Below, piece by piece: positions 9,513 through 18,069 of a stretch of DNA of 48,694 bases; position 1 is the first letter of the stretch; each line of letters begins with the position of its first letter. Made by a program: the position numbers and the translations under genes. The notes beneath the pieces were generated by a model. It was not told the origin of the DNA, ran no database searches, and was given only the letters and a program-made list of their open reading frames with translations. Source of the stretch: Actinomadura harenae (GTDB lineage Bacteria > Actinomycetota > Actinomycetes > Streptosporangiales > Streptosporangiaceae); the NCBI RefSeq assembly GCF_003696215.1, contig NZ_RFFG01000060.1, positions 1-48,694 on the forward strand, given 5' to 3'.

Positions 9513-10356
9513 GGCCGCGGCGCTGGCGGGGTTCACGGTAGGCGTCACGGCGGCCTGGCGCCATGAGGAGCTCACGTTGCTGCTGGAGCGGCGGGGAGCG
9601 CGGGTGGTGCACGCTCCGGCGATCCGGCCGACGCTGCTCACCGACGACCCGGAACCGCGCCCGCCGGACGCGGAGGTGATCGAGATCCCGGTGTACGGGT
9701 GGACGCGGGTGGAGGACGCGACGCCGCTGCGGCGGCTGGTGGGGCAGGCGGTGGCGGGGACGGTGGACGCGATCACGTTCACCAGCGCCCCGGCGGTGGC
9801 GGCGACGCTGGCGGTCGCGGCGGCGGACGGCCTGGAGGGACCACTCCTGGAGGCGCTGCGGGACGGCGTGGTGGCGGCGTGTGTGGGCCCGGTGACGGCG
9901 CGGGCGCTGACCGGGCGGGACGTGCCGACGGTGCAGCCAGAGTGGCCGTGGATCGGGGCGCTGGTGCGGGCGCTGGCGGTGGCCCTGCCGAGGTCGCGGG
10001 CGCGGCGGCTGCGGGTGCGGGGCGGCCTGCTGGAGCTGCGGGGGCACGCGGTCGTGCTGGACGGCCTGCTGCGTCCGATCGCGCCGGCGCCGATGGCGGT
10101 GCTGCGGGCGCTGGCGCGGCGTCCGGGGCATGTGGTGTCGCGGGCGGAGCTGTGCGGGGTGCTGCCGGGGCGTGCGCTGGTGGACGGGCCGGTGCGGGGG
10201 CGTGGGGCGCGTCCGCGGGCGGACGAGCACGCGGTGGAGATGGCGGTGGCACGGTTGCGGCGGGGGCTGGGCCGGGCGGGGATCGTGGAGACGGTGGTGA
10301 AGCGGGGGTACCGGCTGGCGTGTGATCCGCGTGCGCCGGGTGCGGGGGCCGCCTGA
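9502..10356 (+). CDS. Uroporphyrinogen-III synthase-like / winged-helix fusion with internal deletion
   Basis: 284 aa. The N-terminus (LAGFTVGVTAAWRHEELTLL) and residues about 60-150 (EIPVYGW, AITFTSAPAVAATL, VAACVGPVTARAL) are HemD. Residues about 190-275 form a Trans_reg_C winged helix (MAVLRALARRPGHVVSRAEL, ETVVKRGYRLA). Actinobacterial fusions of this type, as I remember them, are about 380-390 aa. Here the sequence jumps from LLTDD (about residue 48) straight to PPDAEVIEIPVYGW, skipping about 100 residues. In HemD structures this skipped part is most of the second Rossmann-like domain, inserted within domain 1. The active cleft lies between the domains, so cyclase activity is doubtful; the DNA-binding part is intact. 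The start at 9502 has only a weak ribosome site. Confidence 0.85.
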   Translation: MDGEAAALAGFTVGVTAAWRHEELTLLLERRGARVVHAPAIRPTLLTDDPEPRPPDAEVIEIPVYGWTRVEDATPLRRLVGQAVAGTVDAITFTSAPAVAATLAVAAADGLEGPLLEALRDGVVAACVGPVTARALTGRDVPTVQPEWPWIGALVRALAVALPRSRARRLRVRGGLLELRGHAVVLDGLLRPIAPAPMAVLRALARRPGHVVSRAELCGVLPGRALVDGPVRGRGARPRADEHAVEMAVARLRRGLGRAGIVETVVKRGYRLACDPRAPGAGAA

Positions 10357-10523
10357 CGGGCGGGACTGCTTGAACGGCCCGGAAGCCCCGGGATTTGCCT
10401 GGTTTTCGGGCGAAAGTCATTTGCGGCGATGTGCAAGAGTGGAGGGGAGCGCGGAGTTGCGGACGCGTAGGGTACGGCGGTGGCGCCGGGCCGTCCGGCG
10501 CGGCCGACCTGTGAGGAGGCTGT

Positions 10524-11510
10524 ATGCCGGAGGACGGGGCACCCGCCGTCGAGGTGGCCGGGCTGGTCCGCAGGTTCGGCTCGGTGGAGGCCGTGCGGGG
10601 CATCGAGTTCGCGGTGCGGCCGGGGGAGATCTTCGGGTTCCTGGGTCCGAACGGCGCGGGCAAGTCCACGACGATCAACATGCTCTGCACCCTGTTGCGT
10701 CCGACGGAGGGGTCGGCGCGGGTCGCCGGGTTCGATGTGGTGCGGGAGCGGGACGAGGTGCGCCGCAACATCGGCCTGGTGTTCCAGGATCCGACGCTGG
10801 ACGGCTATCTGAGCGGTGAGCAGAACCTGCGGTTCCACGCGGAGCTGTACGGGGTGCCGCGGGCGGTGCTGCCGGAGCGGATGCGGCGGGTGCTGGAGAT
10901 GGTCGGGTTGTGGGACAAGCGCGGCGACCGGGTGCAGACGTACTCGGGCGGGATGAAGCGGCGGCTGGAGATCGCGCGGGGGCTGCTGCATTCGCCGCGG
11001 GTGCTGTTCCTGGACGAGCCGACGGTGGGCCTGGACCCGCAGACACGGTCGTCGATCTGGGACTACATCCGTGATCTGCGGGCGACGGAGCAGATCACGA
11101 TCTTCATGACGACGCACTACATGGACGAGGCGGAGTACTGCGACCGGATCGCGATCATGGATTCGGGGCGGATCGTGGCGCTGGACACGCCGGAGCGGTT
11201 GAAGGCGGGTGTCGGGAAGGACCGGGTGCAGATCCGCACCGACGACGACCAGGCGGCGATCGGCGCGCTGGCGGAGCGGTTCGGTCTGGCGGCGACGGTG
11301 GCCGAGGGGGCGGTGACGTTCGCGGTGTCGTCGGGTGAGGCGTTCGTGCCGCGGTTGTTCGCGGAGCTGGGGATGCCGATCCGGTCGGTGAGCGTGTCGC
11401 GTCCGTCGTTGGACGATGTGTTCATGTCGTTCACCGGGTCGACGATCCGTGACGCGGAGGGGTCGTCGAAGGACTGGATGCGGATGGCGATGCGCGGGCG
11501 CTCGCGGTGA
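10524..11510 (+). CDS. DrrA-like daunorubicin-resistance ABC transporter ATP-binding protein
   Basis: 328 aa. Walker A GPNGAGKSTT, signature YSGGMKRRLEIARGL, Walker B VLFLDEPTVGLDP, and H-loop FMTTHYMDEAE. The C-terminal extension (about 230-320) ending in RPSLDDVFMSFTG is characteristic of DrrA-type exporters. GAGGAGG sits 4 nt before the ATG. It is directly followed by a DrrB-like permease, so it powers export of a hydrophobic compound or drug across the membrane. The 167 nt upstream contain an AT-richer patch (about 10391-10425) where its promoter probably lies. Confidence 0.95.
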   Translation: MPEDGAPAVEVAGLVRRFGSVEAVRGIEFAVRPGEIFGFLGPNGAGKSTTINMLCTLLRPTEGSARVAGFDVVRERDEVRRNIGLVFQDPTLDGYLSGEQNLRFHAELYGVPRAVLPERMRRVLEMVGLWDKRGDRVQTYSGGMKRRLEIARGLLHSPRVLFLDEPTVGLDPQTRSSIWDYIRDLRATEQITIFMTTHYMDEAEYCDRIAIMDSGRIVALDTPERLKAGVGKDRVQIRTDDDQAAIGALAERFGLAATVAEGAVTFAVSSGEAFVPRLFAELGMPIRSVSVSRPSLDDVFMSFTGSTIRDAEGSSKDWMRMAMRGRSR

Positions 11511-11524
11511 AGGAGGCGGATCCG

Positions 11525-12442
11525 TTGACGACGACCGAGCGGGACGAGGCGCGGCGGGACGAGGCGCGGGCGGTCGTGGGCCCGGTGGTGCGGGTGGCGG
11601 TGCCCGAGCGGAGCATCGTGCATGATCTGCGGGCGGTGAAGATCGTCCTGCACCGGGAGCTGATCCGGTACGGGCGGGACCGGATGCGGATGGTGTCGGG
11701 GCTGGTGCAGCCGGTGCTGTGGCTGCTGGTGATGGGTACGGGCCTGTCGAATCTGATGACGGCGGGCGGGGGTGGTGCGGCCGGGTCGCATGTGGACCTG
11801 AAGACGTTCATCTTCCCGGGTGTGTGTGCGATGACGGTGATGTTCACCGCGATGTTCTCGGCCGGGTCGATCGTGTGGGATCGGGAGTTCGGGTTCCTGC
11901 GGGAGATGCTGGTGGCGCCGGTGAGCCGGTCGTCGATCGTGGTGGGCAAGTGCATCGGTGGTGCGACGGTCGCGACGTTGCAGGGCGCGGTGATCCTGGC
12001 GCTGGCGGGGTTGGCGGGCGTTCCCTACGACCCGGTGCTGTTGCTGGAGTTGCTGGGGTTGATGTTCCTGGGGGCGTTCGCGCTGACCGGGTTCGGGGTG
12101 ATGATGGCGGCGCGGATCCAGAGCATGCAGTCGTTCTTCGGGCTGATGCAGATGGCGATGATGCCGATGATGTTCCTGTCGGGGGCGTTGTATCCGCTGG
12201 CGGGTCTGCCGGTGTGGCTGACGGTTCTGACGCGGTTCAATCCGTTGACGTACGCGGTGGATCCGTTGCGGCAGGCGGTGTTCTCGCATTTGTCGCTGAC
12301 GCCGGAGTTGCGGCGGACGTTCGATCCGGGTGTGACGTGGTGGGGGTGGCGGGTTCCGGTGGGGTTGGAGATCGTCCTGGTGCTGCTGATCGGCTTGGTG
12401 CTGATGGGTGTGGCGATCATCGAGTTCCGTCGTTCGGAGTAG
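11525..12442 (+). CDS. DrrB-like ABC-2 family transporter permease
   Basis: 305 aa from the TTG at 11525. AAGGAGG stands 8 nt before that TTG. A GTG at 11507 overlaps the upstream stop by 4 bp but has no ribosome site and would place the Shine-Dalgarno inside the gene. About six TM segments are visible, for example GLVQPVLWLLVMGTGL, GVCAMTVMFTAMFSAG and a final IVLVLLIGLVLMGVAIIEF. LTVLTRFNPLTYAVDPLRQA is the conserved ABC-2/DrrB motif. It partners the preceding ATPase. Its last 26 bp overlap, tail to tail, the response-regulator gene on the other strand. Confidence 0.93.
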   Translation: MTTTERDEARRDEARAVVGPVVRVAVPERSIVHDLRAVKIVLHRELIRYGRDRMRMVSGLVQPVLWLLVMGTGLSNLMTAGGGGAAGSHVDLKTFIFPGVCAMTVMFTAMFSAGSIVWDREFGFLREMLVAPVSRSSIVVGKCIGGATVATLQGAVILALAGLAGVPYDPVLLLELLGLMFLGAFALTGFGVMMAARIQSMQSFFGLMQMAMMPMMFLSGALYPLAGLPVWLTVLTRFNPLTYAVDPLRQAVFSHLSLTPELRRTFDPGVTWWGWRVPVGLEIVLVLLIGLVLMGVAIIEFRRSE

Positions 12443-13154
12443 TCCCGGTTCGGTCGCCGGTTCGGTGTCCGCGTGGTCTGACCAGGCCTGAGTCGTAGGC
12501 GGCGACGGCGGCTTGGAGGCGGTCGCGGACGCCGAGTTTGAGCAGCAGGCTCTGGACGTGGCTTTTCACGGTGGTCTCGGCGACGTGGAGCGACCGGGTG
12601 ATCTCGGCGTTGGAGAGTCCGCGGGCCAGGAGCAGCAGGACGTCGATCTCGCGTGCGGTGAGGAGTTTCCGCAGGTCCTGGCCGTCGGGTTGGTCGGGGT
12701 CGGCCGCCATGCGTTCGAGGAGGCGGCGGGTCACCGGGGGCGCGAGGATGGCGTCGCCGGCGGCGATCACCTTGACGGCCTCGATGAGCTGGTCGGCGGT
12801 GGAGTCCTTGAGGAGGAATCCGGAGGCTCCCGCGCGCAGTGCCCGGGCGACGTAGTCGTCCAGGTGGAAGGTGGTCAGGACCAGGACGCGGCAGGGGGCG
12901 GGGTTTCGGGCGAGGAGGGCGCGGGTCGCGGCGACGCCGTCGAGGCCGGGCATGCGGATGTCCATCAGGGTGACGTCGGGTCGCAGGCGGCGGGCGGCCT
13001 CGACGGCTTCGGCGCCGTCGGCCGCCTCGCCGATGACGGTGAAGCCGGGTTCGGATTCGAGGGTCGCGCGGAGGCCGGCGCGGATCAGGGTCTGGTCGTC
13101 GGCGATGAGGATGCTGATGGGGGTGGGCTGGTCGGTGGTGGGCTGCTGAGTCAT
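12417..13154 (-). CDS. NarL/LuxR-family response regulator
   Basis: 245 aa. The receiver domain (about 13-130) has the acidic pair ADD (19-20), phospho-acceptor D65 in TLMDIRMPG, Thr in VLVLTTFH and Lys in FLLKDST. A LuxR-type HTH (about 168-230) contains LTAREIDVLLLLARGLSN and VAETTVKSHVQSLLLKL. It is the last gene of an ATPase-permease-permease-kinase-regulator operon and overlaps the kinase stop by 4 bp. It most likely regulates that operon in response to whatever the kinase senses. The C-terminal tail after DSGLVRPRG is low-complexity. Confidence 0.95.
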   Translation of the reverse strand: MTQQPTTDQPTPISILIADDQTLIRAGLRATLESEPGFTVIGEAADGAEAVEAARRLRPDVTLMDIRMPGLDGVAATRALLARNPAPCRVLVLTTFHLDDYVARALRAGASGFLLKDSTADQLIEAVKVIAAGDAILAPPVTRRLLERMAADPDQPDGQDLRKLLTAREIDVLLLLARGLSNAEITRSLHVAETTVKSHVQSLLLKLGVRDRLQAAVAAYDSGLVRPRGHRTGDRTGTTPNDGTR

Positions 13155-14326
13155 GGTGCGTCCCCGGTGATCCGGAGGGTGGCGTGGACTTCGAAGCCGC
13201 CGTCGTGGTGGGGGCCGGCGCGCAGGGTGCCGTCGTACATGGCGGTGCGTTCGCGCATTCCGACGAGTCCGTGGGCGGTGGCGGGTGGTTGGTTCTGCGG
13301 GCCGTGGCCGTCGTCGGTGACGCGGATGTGGAGGGTGGGTCCGGTTCGGGTGATGGTGACCGAGGCGGTGGTGGGGCGTCCGGCGTGGCGGAGGGTGTTG
13401 GTGAGTGCTTCCTGGACGATGCGGTAGGCGGTCAGGCCGATGCCGGGAGGGAGCGTCGGTGCCTCCACGGTGAGGTGGACGGGCACGCCAGCGGACTCGA
13501 TCTTCGCGGCCAGTTCGGGGAGGGACGCCAGGCCCGGTCGTGGCTGGAGCGGGTCGTCGTCGTCGGGGCGTAGTACGGCGAGGACGCGGCGCATTTCGGC
13601 GAGTGCTTCGCGGCTGGTGGCGGAGATGGTGGCGAGGTGGCCGGGGACGGCGTCCGGGCGGGTGCGGACGCAGCGTCCGGCGGCCTCGGCCTGGACGGTG
13701 ATGAGGCTGATCGAGTGTCCGATGACGTCGTGGAGTTCGCGGGCGATGCGGAGGCGTTCGTCGGCGACGGCGCGTTCGGCGCGTTCGCCTTCTTCGCGTT
13801 CCAGGCGGAGTGCCCGTTCCTGGAGTTGGTGGATGTAGGCGCGGCGGGTGCGGGTGGCGTAGCCGCAGACCCAGGCGAGGGCGATGCACAGGCCGATGGA
13901 CAGGACGGCCCAGAGGGCGCCGTCGGACGGGCGGATGCGGGCGCCGGGGGAGAGGTCGGAGGTCATGAGGACGGCGGCGGAGGCGAGTGCGGCGAGGGCG
14001 CCGCGTCCGTCGGCTCCGGCGGCTCCGTGGGCGGCCACGGCGTAGGCCGCGGCCAGGGGCGCGGCGATGGCGGCCAGTCCCGGGAAGCCTGTCGCGATCA
14101 TGAGGGCGCCGAGGGTGGTGGCCGCCGCGAGGACGGTCAGGGGCGCGCGGCGGCGTGCGAGGATCAGTGCGGCCTGGGCCGGTGCGAGCAGCCACAGTGA
14201 GGAGCCGGGCAGCCAGGGCACCAGCCGGTTCGTCATGCCGCAGGCGACGATCGCCGCGCCGGCCGTGGCGAGTACCGTGTCGGCGGCGGTCGGGCTCCAC
14301 GCCGGTTGCCTCATGCGGTTCAGCAT
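13151..14326 (-). CDS. DesK-type sensor histidine kinase
   Basis: 391 aa from the ATG at 14326 (a second ATG at 14314 is possible). Four to five hydrophobic segments fill residues about 15-160. The HisKA_3 box ERLRIARELHDVIGHS places the phospho-acceptor at about H199. The HATPase_c region carries YRIVQEALTNTLRHA (N box), VTDDGHG (G1) and HGLVGMRER (G2). It starts 8 nt after the preceding permease stop and overlaps the response regulator by 4 bp, a canonical cognate pair. There is no large extracytoplasmic domain, so it may sense membrane perturbation or the associated transporter; that is inference. Confidence 0.94.
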   Translation of the reverse strand: MLNRMRQPAWSPTAADTVLATAGAAIVACGMTNRLVPWLPGSSLWLLAPAQAALILARRRAPLTVLAAATTLGALMIATGFPGLAAIAAPLAAAYAVAAHGAAGADGRGALAALASAAVLMTSDLSPGARIRPSDGALWAVLSIGLCIALAWVCGYATRTRRAYIHQLQERALRLEREEGERAERAVADERLRIARELHDVIGHSISLITVQAEAAGRCVRTRPDAVPGHLATISATSREALAEMRRVLAVLRPDDDDPLQPRPGLASLPELAAKIESAGVPVHLTVEAPTLPPGIGLTAYRIVQEALTNTLRHAGRPTTASVTITRTGPTLHIRVTDDGHGPQNQPPATAHGLVGMRERTAMYDGTLRAGPHHDGGFEVHATLRITGDAP

Positions 14327-14334
14327 GCCCGACG

Positions 14335-15174
14335 TCACCCGTCCCGTGTCCGGAGCAGGGTCAGCGCGGCGGCGGCGGCCACGAGGACGTACAGGGCGAG
14401 GGTGCCCGCGGCGGGGGCGGGCCGTACCAGGAACCCGATGTGCGAGTGCCACAGTGAGAGGCCGAGGTTGGACGGCAGGTAGGGGACCGTGTGCCGCCAT
14501 GCGGGGCTTTTCGGGAGGTCGTCGACCAGCACGGGCAGGATGGTGAAGAGGCCCAGCAGGGTGGAGAGTGCGATCGCGGTGCTGCGCACCAGTGTGCCGA
14601 GGAACAGGCCGAGCAGTCCGGTCAGGGTCAGGTAGAGGGCGCCGCCGAGGACGGCGTGTGCCGCGCCGGGGTCGGTCAGGGACGCGTGGGGCATCGTCCC
14701 GGTCAGGCGGCTTTGGCCGAGCAGGAACGCGGCCGAGACGGTGGCGAGGGCCAGGGCGGAGCCGAGGACGAAGAGCAGGAGTGTTTTGGCGGCCAGGACC
14801 AGTGGTCGCTGTGGTGTCGCCATGAGGGTGCCGTGGATCTGCCCGGTGCCGTATTCGGTGGTCACGGCGAGCGCGCCGAGGGCGCCGAAGAACAGGGCGG
14901 TGATCTGGAGGAAGCCGAGGCCGGTGTCGGTCGGGTGGAAGTGGGCCCGTGCCTGGGCGCCGAGGTGGTGCCAGCGTGACCGGTAGCTGGAGCAGACCAG
15001 GAGCGAGAGCCCGACGCTGGCCGTGAACCCGGTCAGGGCGGTCGTCCAGAGTGACCGCAGGGAGCGGAGTTTGATCCACTCGCTGGTCAGGACGGCGCGT
15101 CCGCGGGCCAGTGGCGTCGCGCGGGGTGGCGTCGCGTGTGGGCGGTGTGCCGCCGGTGGGTCGGTGGGTGTCAC
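14335..15174 (-). CDS. ABC-2-type transporter permease (second of pair)
   Basis: 279 aa from a GTG at 15174 that overlaps the upstream permease stop by 4 bp. SEWIKLRSLRSLWTT at about 31-45 is the classic entry to the first helix of this ABC-2 permease class. TTEYGTGQIHGTLMATPQR resembles the cytoplasmic loop of related actinobacterial bacitracin/lantibiotic-export permeases. Six TM helices are predicted by eye. It is paralogous to the preceding gene (same motifs at the same positions), so the exporter probably works as a heterodimer with the ATPase at 15986-16897. Confidence 0.9.
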   Translation of the reverse strand: MTPTDPPAAHRPHATPPRATPLARGRAVLTSEWIKLRSLRSLWTTALTGFTASVGLSLLVCSSYRSRWHHLGAQARAHFHPTDTGLGFLQITALFFGALGALAVTTEYGTGQIHGTLMATPQRPLVLAAKTLLLFVLGSALALATVSAAFLLGQSRLTGTMPHASLTDPGAAHAVLGGALYLTLTGLLGLFLGTLVRSTAIALSTLLGLFTILPVLVDDLPKSPAWRHTVPYLPSNLGLSLWHSHIGFLVRPAPAAGTLALYVLVAAAAALTLLRTRDG

Positions 15175-15989
15175 GCGTCCCTCTTTCGGTGCAGTGTCAG
15201 GACGGCGGCGGCCGATGCGGCGACGTACAGGGTGAGCAGGGAGAGGCCGTGCCAGGGGGTGAGGCTGTGCGGTGAGGGCGGTTTCACGTGCCAGATCTGG
15301 GAGCCGGCCTCGCCGGGCAGGTAGGGGAGGATCGTGTCCGTGAGGTCGCCTGGCAGCAGGCCCGCGGTCAGTGGGAGGACCAGCAGCACGCCGAACAGCG
15401 TCGTCAGTCCGAGCGGGGTGGAGCGTGTCAGCGCCCCCAGGGCCGTCCCGAACAGTGCGATCAGGGTGAGGTACAGGCCGCCGCCGAGGACGGCGCGCAG
15501 CACCCCCGGGTCGTCCAGCGACGCATGGGGTACGGGTCCGGTGAGGAGGTGCCGGCCGGCGGTGAAGGCCGCGAACGATGAGGCCGTGCTCAGGGCCCAG
15601 ACGACCGCGCCGAGCACCAGTCCTTTGACGGTGAGGAGCTGGGCGCGTTGGGGTGTCGCCGCGAGTGTCGCGCGGATCAGACCGGTTCCGTGTTCGCTGG
15701 TCACCGCCAGAACGCCGAGTGCGCCGATGAGCATTTGGGCCAGTTCGATGCCGCGCAGGCTGGTGAAGGTGGGGTCGAAGGCGGCTTGTTCGGAGGCGGA
15801 CATCGACGCCCAGCCGGACCGGTAGCCGGAGCAGAGGACGAACGCCCCGGCCACGATTACTAGGGCCGTGGCTGCGAGCACGGTCGGCGCGGACCGCACC
15901 GACCAGAGCTTCACCCATTCGCTGCGGGCCGTGGCCCGCAGCCGCGTCGGCATGCTGTGCCGCCGCTCTGCTGGCAGCGTCGGGTTCAT
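15171..15989 (-). CDS. ABC-2-type transporter permease (first of pair)
   Basis: 272 aa, ATG at 15989 overlapping the ATPase stop by 4 bp. SEWVKLWSVRSAPTVLAAT precedes helix 1, and TSEHGTGLIRATLAATPQR parallels the loop in the following gene. Six TM helices are apparent, ending LLTLYVAASAAAVLTL. Tandem permeases of this family beside one ATPase and a DesK-type two-component system are common actinobacterial self-protection or cell-envelope-stress modules. The exported compound is not evident, and no biosynthetic genes adjoin the operon. Confidence 0.9.
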   Translation of the reverse strand: MNPTLPAERRHSMPTRLRATARSEWVKLWSVRSAPTVLAATALVIVAGAFVLCSGYRSGWASMSASEQAAFDPTFTSLRGIELAQMLIGALGVLAVTSEHGTGLIRATLAATPQRAQLLTVKGLVLGAVVWALSTASSFAAFTAGRHLLTGPVPHASLDDPGVLRAVLGGGLYLTLIALFGTALGALTRSTPLGLTTLFGVLLVLPLTAGLLPGDLTDTILPYLPGEAGSQIWHVKPPSPHSLTPWHGLSLLTLYVAASAAAVLTLHRKRDA

Positions 15990-16897
15990 GCCGGTACCGG
16001 TGTCCGGTAGACGACGCTGTTCTCGGTGAGCCGGAAGTAGGCGTCCTCCAGTGAGGACGTCACGTCCCGCAGCTGGTGCAGCACGTGGCCGCGTGCGGCG
16101 GCGAGTTCGCCGACGGACGCCGAGTCCAGGCCTGTGACCAGTAGCGTTCCGTCCGGTTTCAGGGTGATGTCGCCGCCGAGCGTCCGCAGGTCGTCGGCGA
16201 GGCGGTGGTGGTCGACGGCGCGGACCTCGACGCGGTTCGCGGCGTCGCGGGCGATCAGTTCGTTCAGGGGCGTGTCGGCGAGGAGGCGCCCTTGGCCGAT
16301 CACCAGGAGGTGGTCGGCGGTCAGTGCCATCTCGCTCATGAGGTGGCTGCTGACCAGGACGGTGCGTCCTTCGGCGGCGAGGGAGCGCATGAGGGTCCTG
16401 ATCCAGAGGATGCCGTCGGGGTCCAGGCCGTTGACCGGTTCGTCGAACAGCAGGATGCCGGGGTCGCCGAGCAGCGCGCCGGCGATGCCCAGCCGCTGCG
16501 CCATGCCGAGGGAGAATCCGCCGGCCCGTTTGCGGGCCACGGGGGTGAGACCGACCTGGTCCAGGACCGCCTCGACGCGGCTCCGGGGGATGCCGTTGGC
16601 GGCGGCGAGGCTGTGCAGGTGGTTGTAGGCCGATCGTCCCGGGTGCACCGCGCGGGCGTCCAGGAGCGCGCCGATCTGGTGGAGCGGCCATACCGTTCCC
16701 TGGTATCGGCGGCCGTTGACGGTGACGGTCCCGGAGGTCGGCAGGTCCAGTCCGAGGATCATGCGCATCGTCGTTGACTTGCCTGCGCCGTTGGGGCCGA
16801 GGAAGCCGGTGACGCGGCCGGGCTCGACGCGGAAGTCGAGTCCCGAGACGGCCGCTTTGCGGCCGTATCTCTTGGTCAGTCCTTGTGCCTCGATCAT
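15986..16897 (-). CDS. ABC transporter ATP-binding protein (BcrA-like)
   Basis: 303 aa. Walker A GPNGAGKSTTMRM, signature FSLGMAQRLGIAGAL (the BcrA-type variant with SLGM rather than SGGQ), Walker B ILLFDEPVNGLDP and H-loop VLVSSHLMSEM. The C-terminal domain ends with SLEDAYFRLTEN. It is the first gene of a five-gene operon (two permeases, kinase, regulator follow with 4-bp overlaps or an 8-nt gap). GAGG precedes the ATG. TAGCTT about 44 nt upstream on the minus strand is a possible -10, without a clear -35. Confidence 0.94.
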   Translation of the reverse strand: MIEAQGLTKRYGRKAAVSGLDFRVEPGRVTGFLGPNGAGKSTTMRMILGLDLPTSGTVTVNGRRYQGTVWPLHQIGALLDARAVHPGRSAYNHLHSLAAANGIPRSRVEAVLDQVGLTPVARKRAGGFSLGMAQRLGIAGALLGDPGILLFDEPVNGLDPDGILWIRTLMRSLAAEGRTVLVSSHLMSEMALTADHLLVIGQGRLLADTPLNELIARDAANRVEVRAVDHHRLADDLRTLGGDITLKPDGTLLVTGLDSASVGELAAARGHVLHQLRDVTSSLEDAYFRLTENSVVYRTPVPA

Positions 16898-16963
16898 GGT
16901 CGCCTCGCTTCGGTCGCGTGTGTTCTCCTGCGGACGAAGCTACGAACGCGCCTGGTGGGCGGG

Positions 16964-16980
16964 CCTCCGCCGCGCGGAGG
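16964..16980. promoter_or_regulatory. Inverted repeat upstream of the ABC/two-component operon
   Basis: CCTCCGC-CGC-GCGGAGG, perfect 7-bp arms, lies 67 nt upstream of the ATPase start and 53 nt beyond the WYL-regulator stop. It may be an operator for the operon's own response regulator or the terminator of the WYL gene. The sequence alone does not decide. A second short hairpin (TCCTCC/GGAGGA, near 17010) is closer to the WYL stop and could be that terminator. Confidence 0.35.
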
Positions 16981-17032
16981 AAACCCGGGCCCTGGTGGGC
17001 TCGTGGCTCCTCCTCAAGGAGGAAGGAGGGCG

Positions 17033-17962
17033 CTAGCGGGGCCGGCCGTAGAGGGTGGTGAGTTGGGCGGCCAGGTTCGCCAGCTCGTCCCTGACGTCTT
17101 GGGGGCCCTCCACGGTGACCAGGTCGCCCCAGCCCGCGAGCTGGCGGGCGAGGTCCAGGGCGGTCGGTGCGGTGAGCGCGACGCGGGCCCGGTCGCCGTG
17201 GGAGAGCACCTCGCAGTGGCGGCCGAAGCGGCGGCGCAGGACGGGCAGGTGGTGGGCGTCGAGGGTCGCGGTGGCGGTGGTCGTCGCGCGGCGTGCCTCC
17301 ATCGCGGTGACGACCTCGTCCCAGGCGGCCGCGAGGTCGAAGCCGGCCGGGCGTTCGGCCGGTTCGTCCGTGACCTCGGCGCCGGTGATCCGGTCGACGC
17401 GGAAGGTCCGCCGTCCGTCGGGGGTTCCGGCGATCAGGTACCAGATGTCGTCCTTGTCGACGAGGCCGTACGGTGCGACGAGGCGGTCCCGTCCGGAGTA
17501 GGTGAGGCGGGCCGTGCGGCGGCGGACCACCGCGTCCTCCAGCAGGTCGACCAGGACGGGCCGTGTCCGGCGGTGTTCGCCCCAGCGGGCCGGGTCGACC
17601 ACGACCGCGCCCGCGGCGGCCTCGGCCTCCTGCCGGAACGTGGCCGGCAGGGCGCGGACGAGTTTGCGGAGCGCCGCCTTGGCCTCCGGTGCGATCGCGG
17701 CGGCCGGGCCGAGCAGGAGGAACAGTGCTCTGGCCTCGGACGCCTTGAGGCCGGACAGGTCGGTGCGGGCGCCGCCGAGCAGGGCCCAGCCGCCGCCGCG
17801 TCCGGGCTGCGGGTAGACGGGGATCCCCGCGGCCGACAGGGCCTCAAGGTCGCGGCGGGCCGTGGCGACCGAGACCTCGGTCTCGGTGGCGATCTCCGCC
17901 GCCGTCACCCGCCCGCGTGACTGCATCAGCAGCAGGACGGCCACCAGACGATCCGCTCTCAT
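17033..17962 (-). CDS. WYL-domain transcriptional regulator (YafY/DeoR-like)
   Basis: 309 aa. An HTH_11 winged helix fills residues 1-55 (RLVAVLLLMQSRGRVTAAEI, VSVATARRDLEALSAAGIP). The WYL domain at about 140-225 shows RLTYSGRDRLVAPYGLV and WYLIAGTPDGRRTFRVDRI, with the W-Y-L triad. A WCX-like C-terminus follows. WYL domains bind small or nucleic-acid ligands and tune DNA binding. It is divergent from the YdeI-like gene, with a perfect palindrome between them starting 18 nt upstream of its ATG, so it very likely autoregulates and controls that neighbour. Confidence 0.93.
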   Translation of the reverse strand: MRADRLVAVLLLMQSRGRVTAAEIATETEVSVATARRDLEALSAAGIPVYPQPGRGGGWALLGGARTDLSGLKASEARALFLLLGPAAAIAPEAKAALRKLVRALPATFRQEAEAAAGAVVVDPARWGEHRRTRPVLVDLLEDAVVRRRTARLTYSGRDRLVAPYGLVDKDDIWYLIAGTPDGRRTFRVDRITGAEVTDEPAERPAGFDLAAAWDEVVTAMEARRATTTATATLDAHHLPVLRRRFGRHCEVLSHGDRARVALTAPTALDLARQLAGWGDLVTVEGPQDVRDELANLAAQLTTLYGRPR

Positions 17963-17979
17963 GGCCCGACGATCCCAGA

Positions 17980-18004
17980 AAAGTGCTCATTCGATGAGCA
18001 CTTT
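17980..18004. promoter_or_regulatory. Palindromic operator between the WYL regulator and the ydeI-like gene
   Basis: AAAGTGCTCAT-TCG-ATGAGCACTTT: perfect 11-bp arms around a 3-nt centre, AT-rich against a very GC-rich background. It is placed 18 nt before the regulator start and 66 nt before the divergent gene. Position and symmetry are those of a homodimer binding site for the adjacent WYL regulator. Confidence 0.75.
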
Positions 18005-18069
18005 GCGCGGAAGCATCGATTCCACAAGGCCCGGGGCGAGGTCCCCGCGGGCCGGAAGGGCTGATCACG

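Noticed and set aside
11507..11524. GTG at 11507 as the DrrB-like start
   Set aside because: It overlaps the upstream stop by 4 bp, but AAGGAGG lies after it and is ideally spaced for the TTG at 11525.
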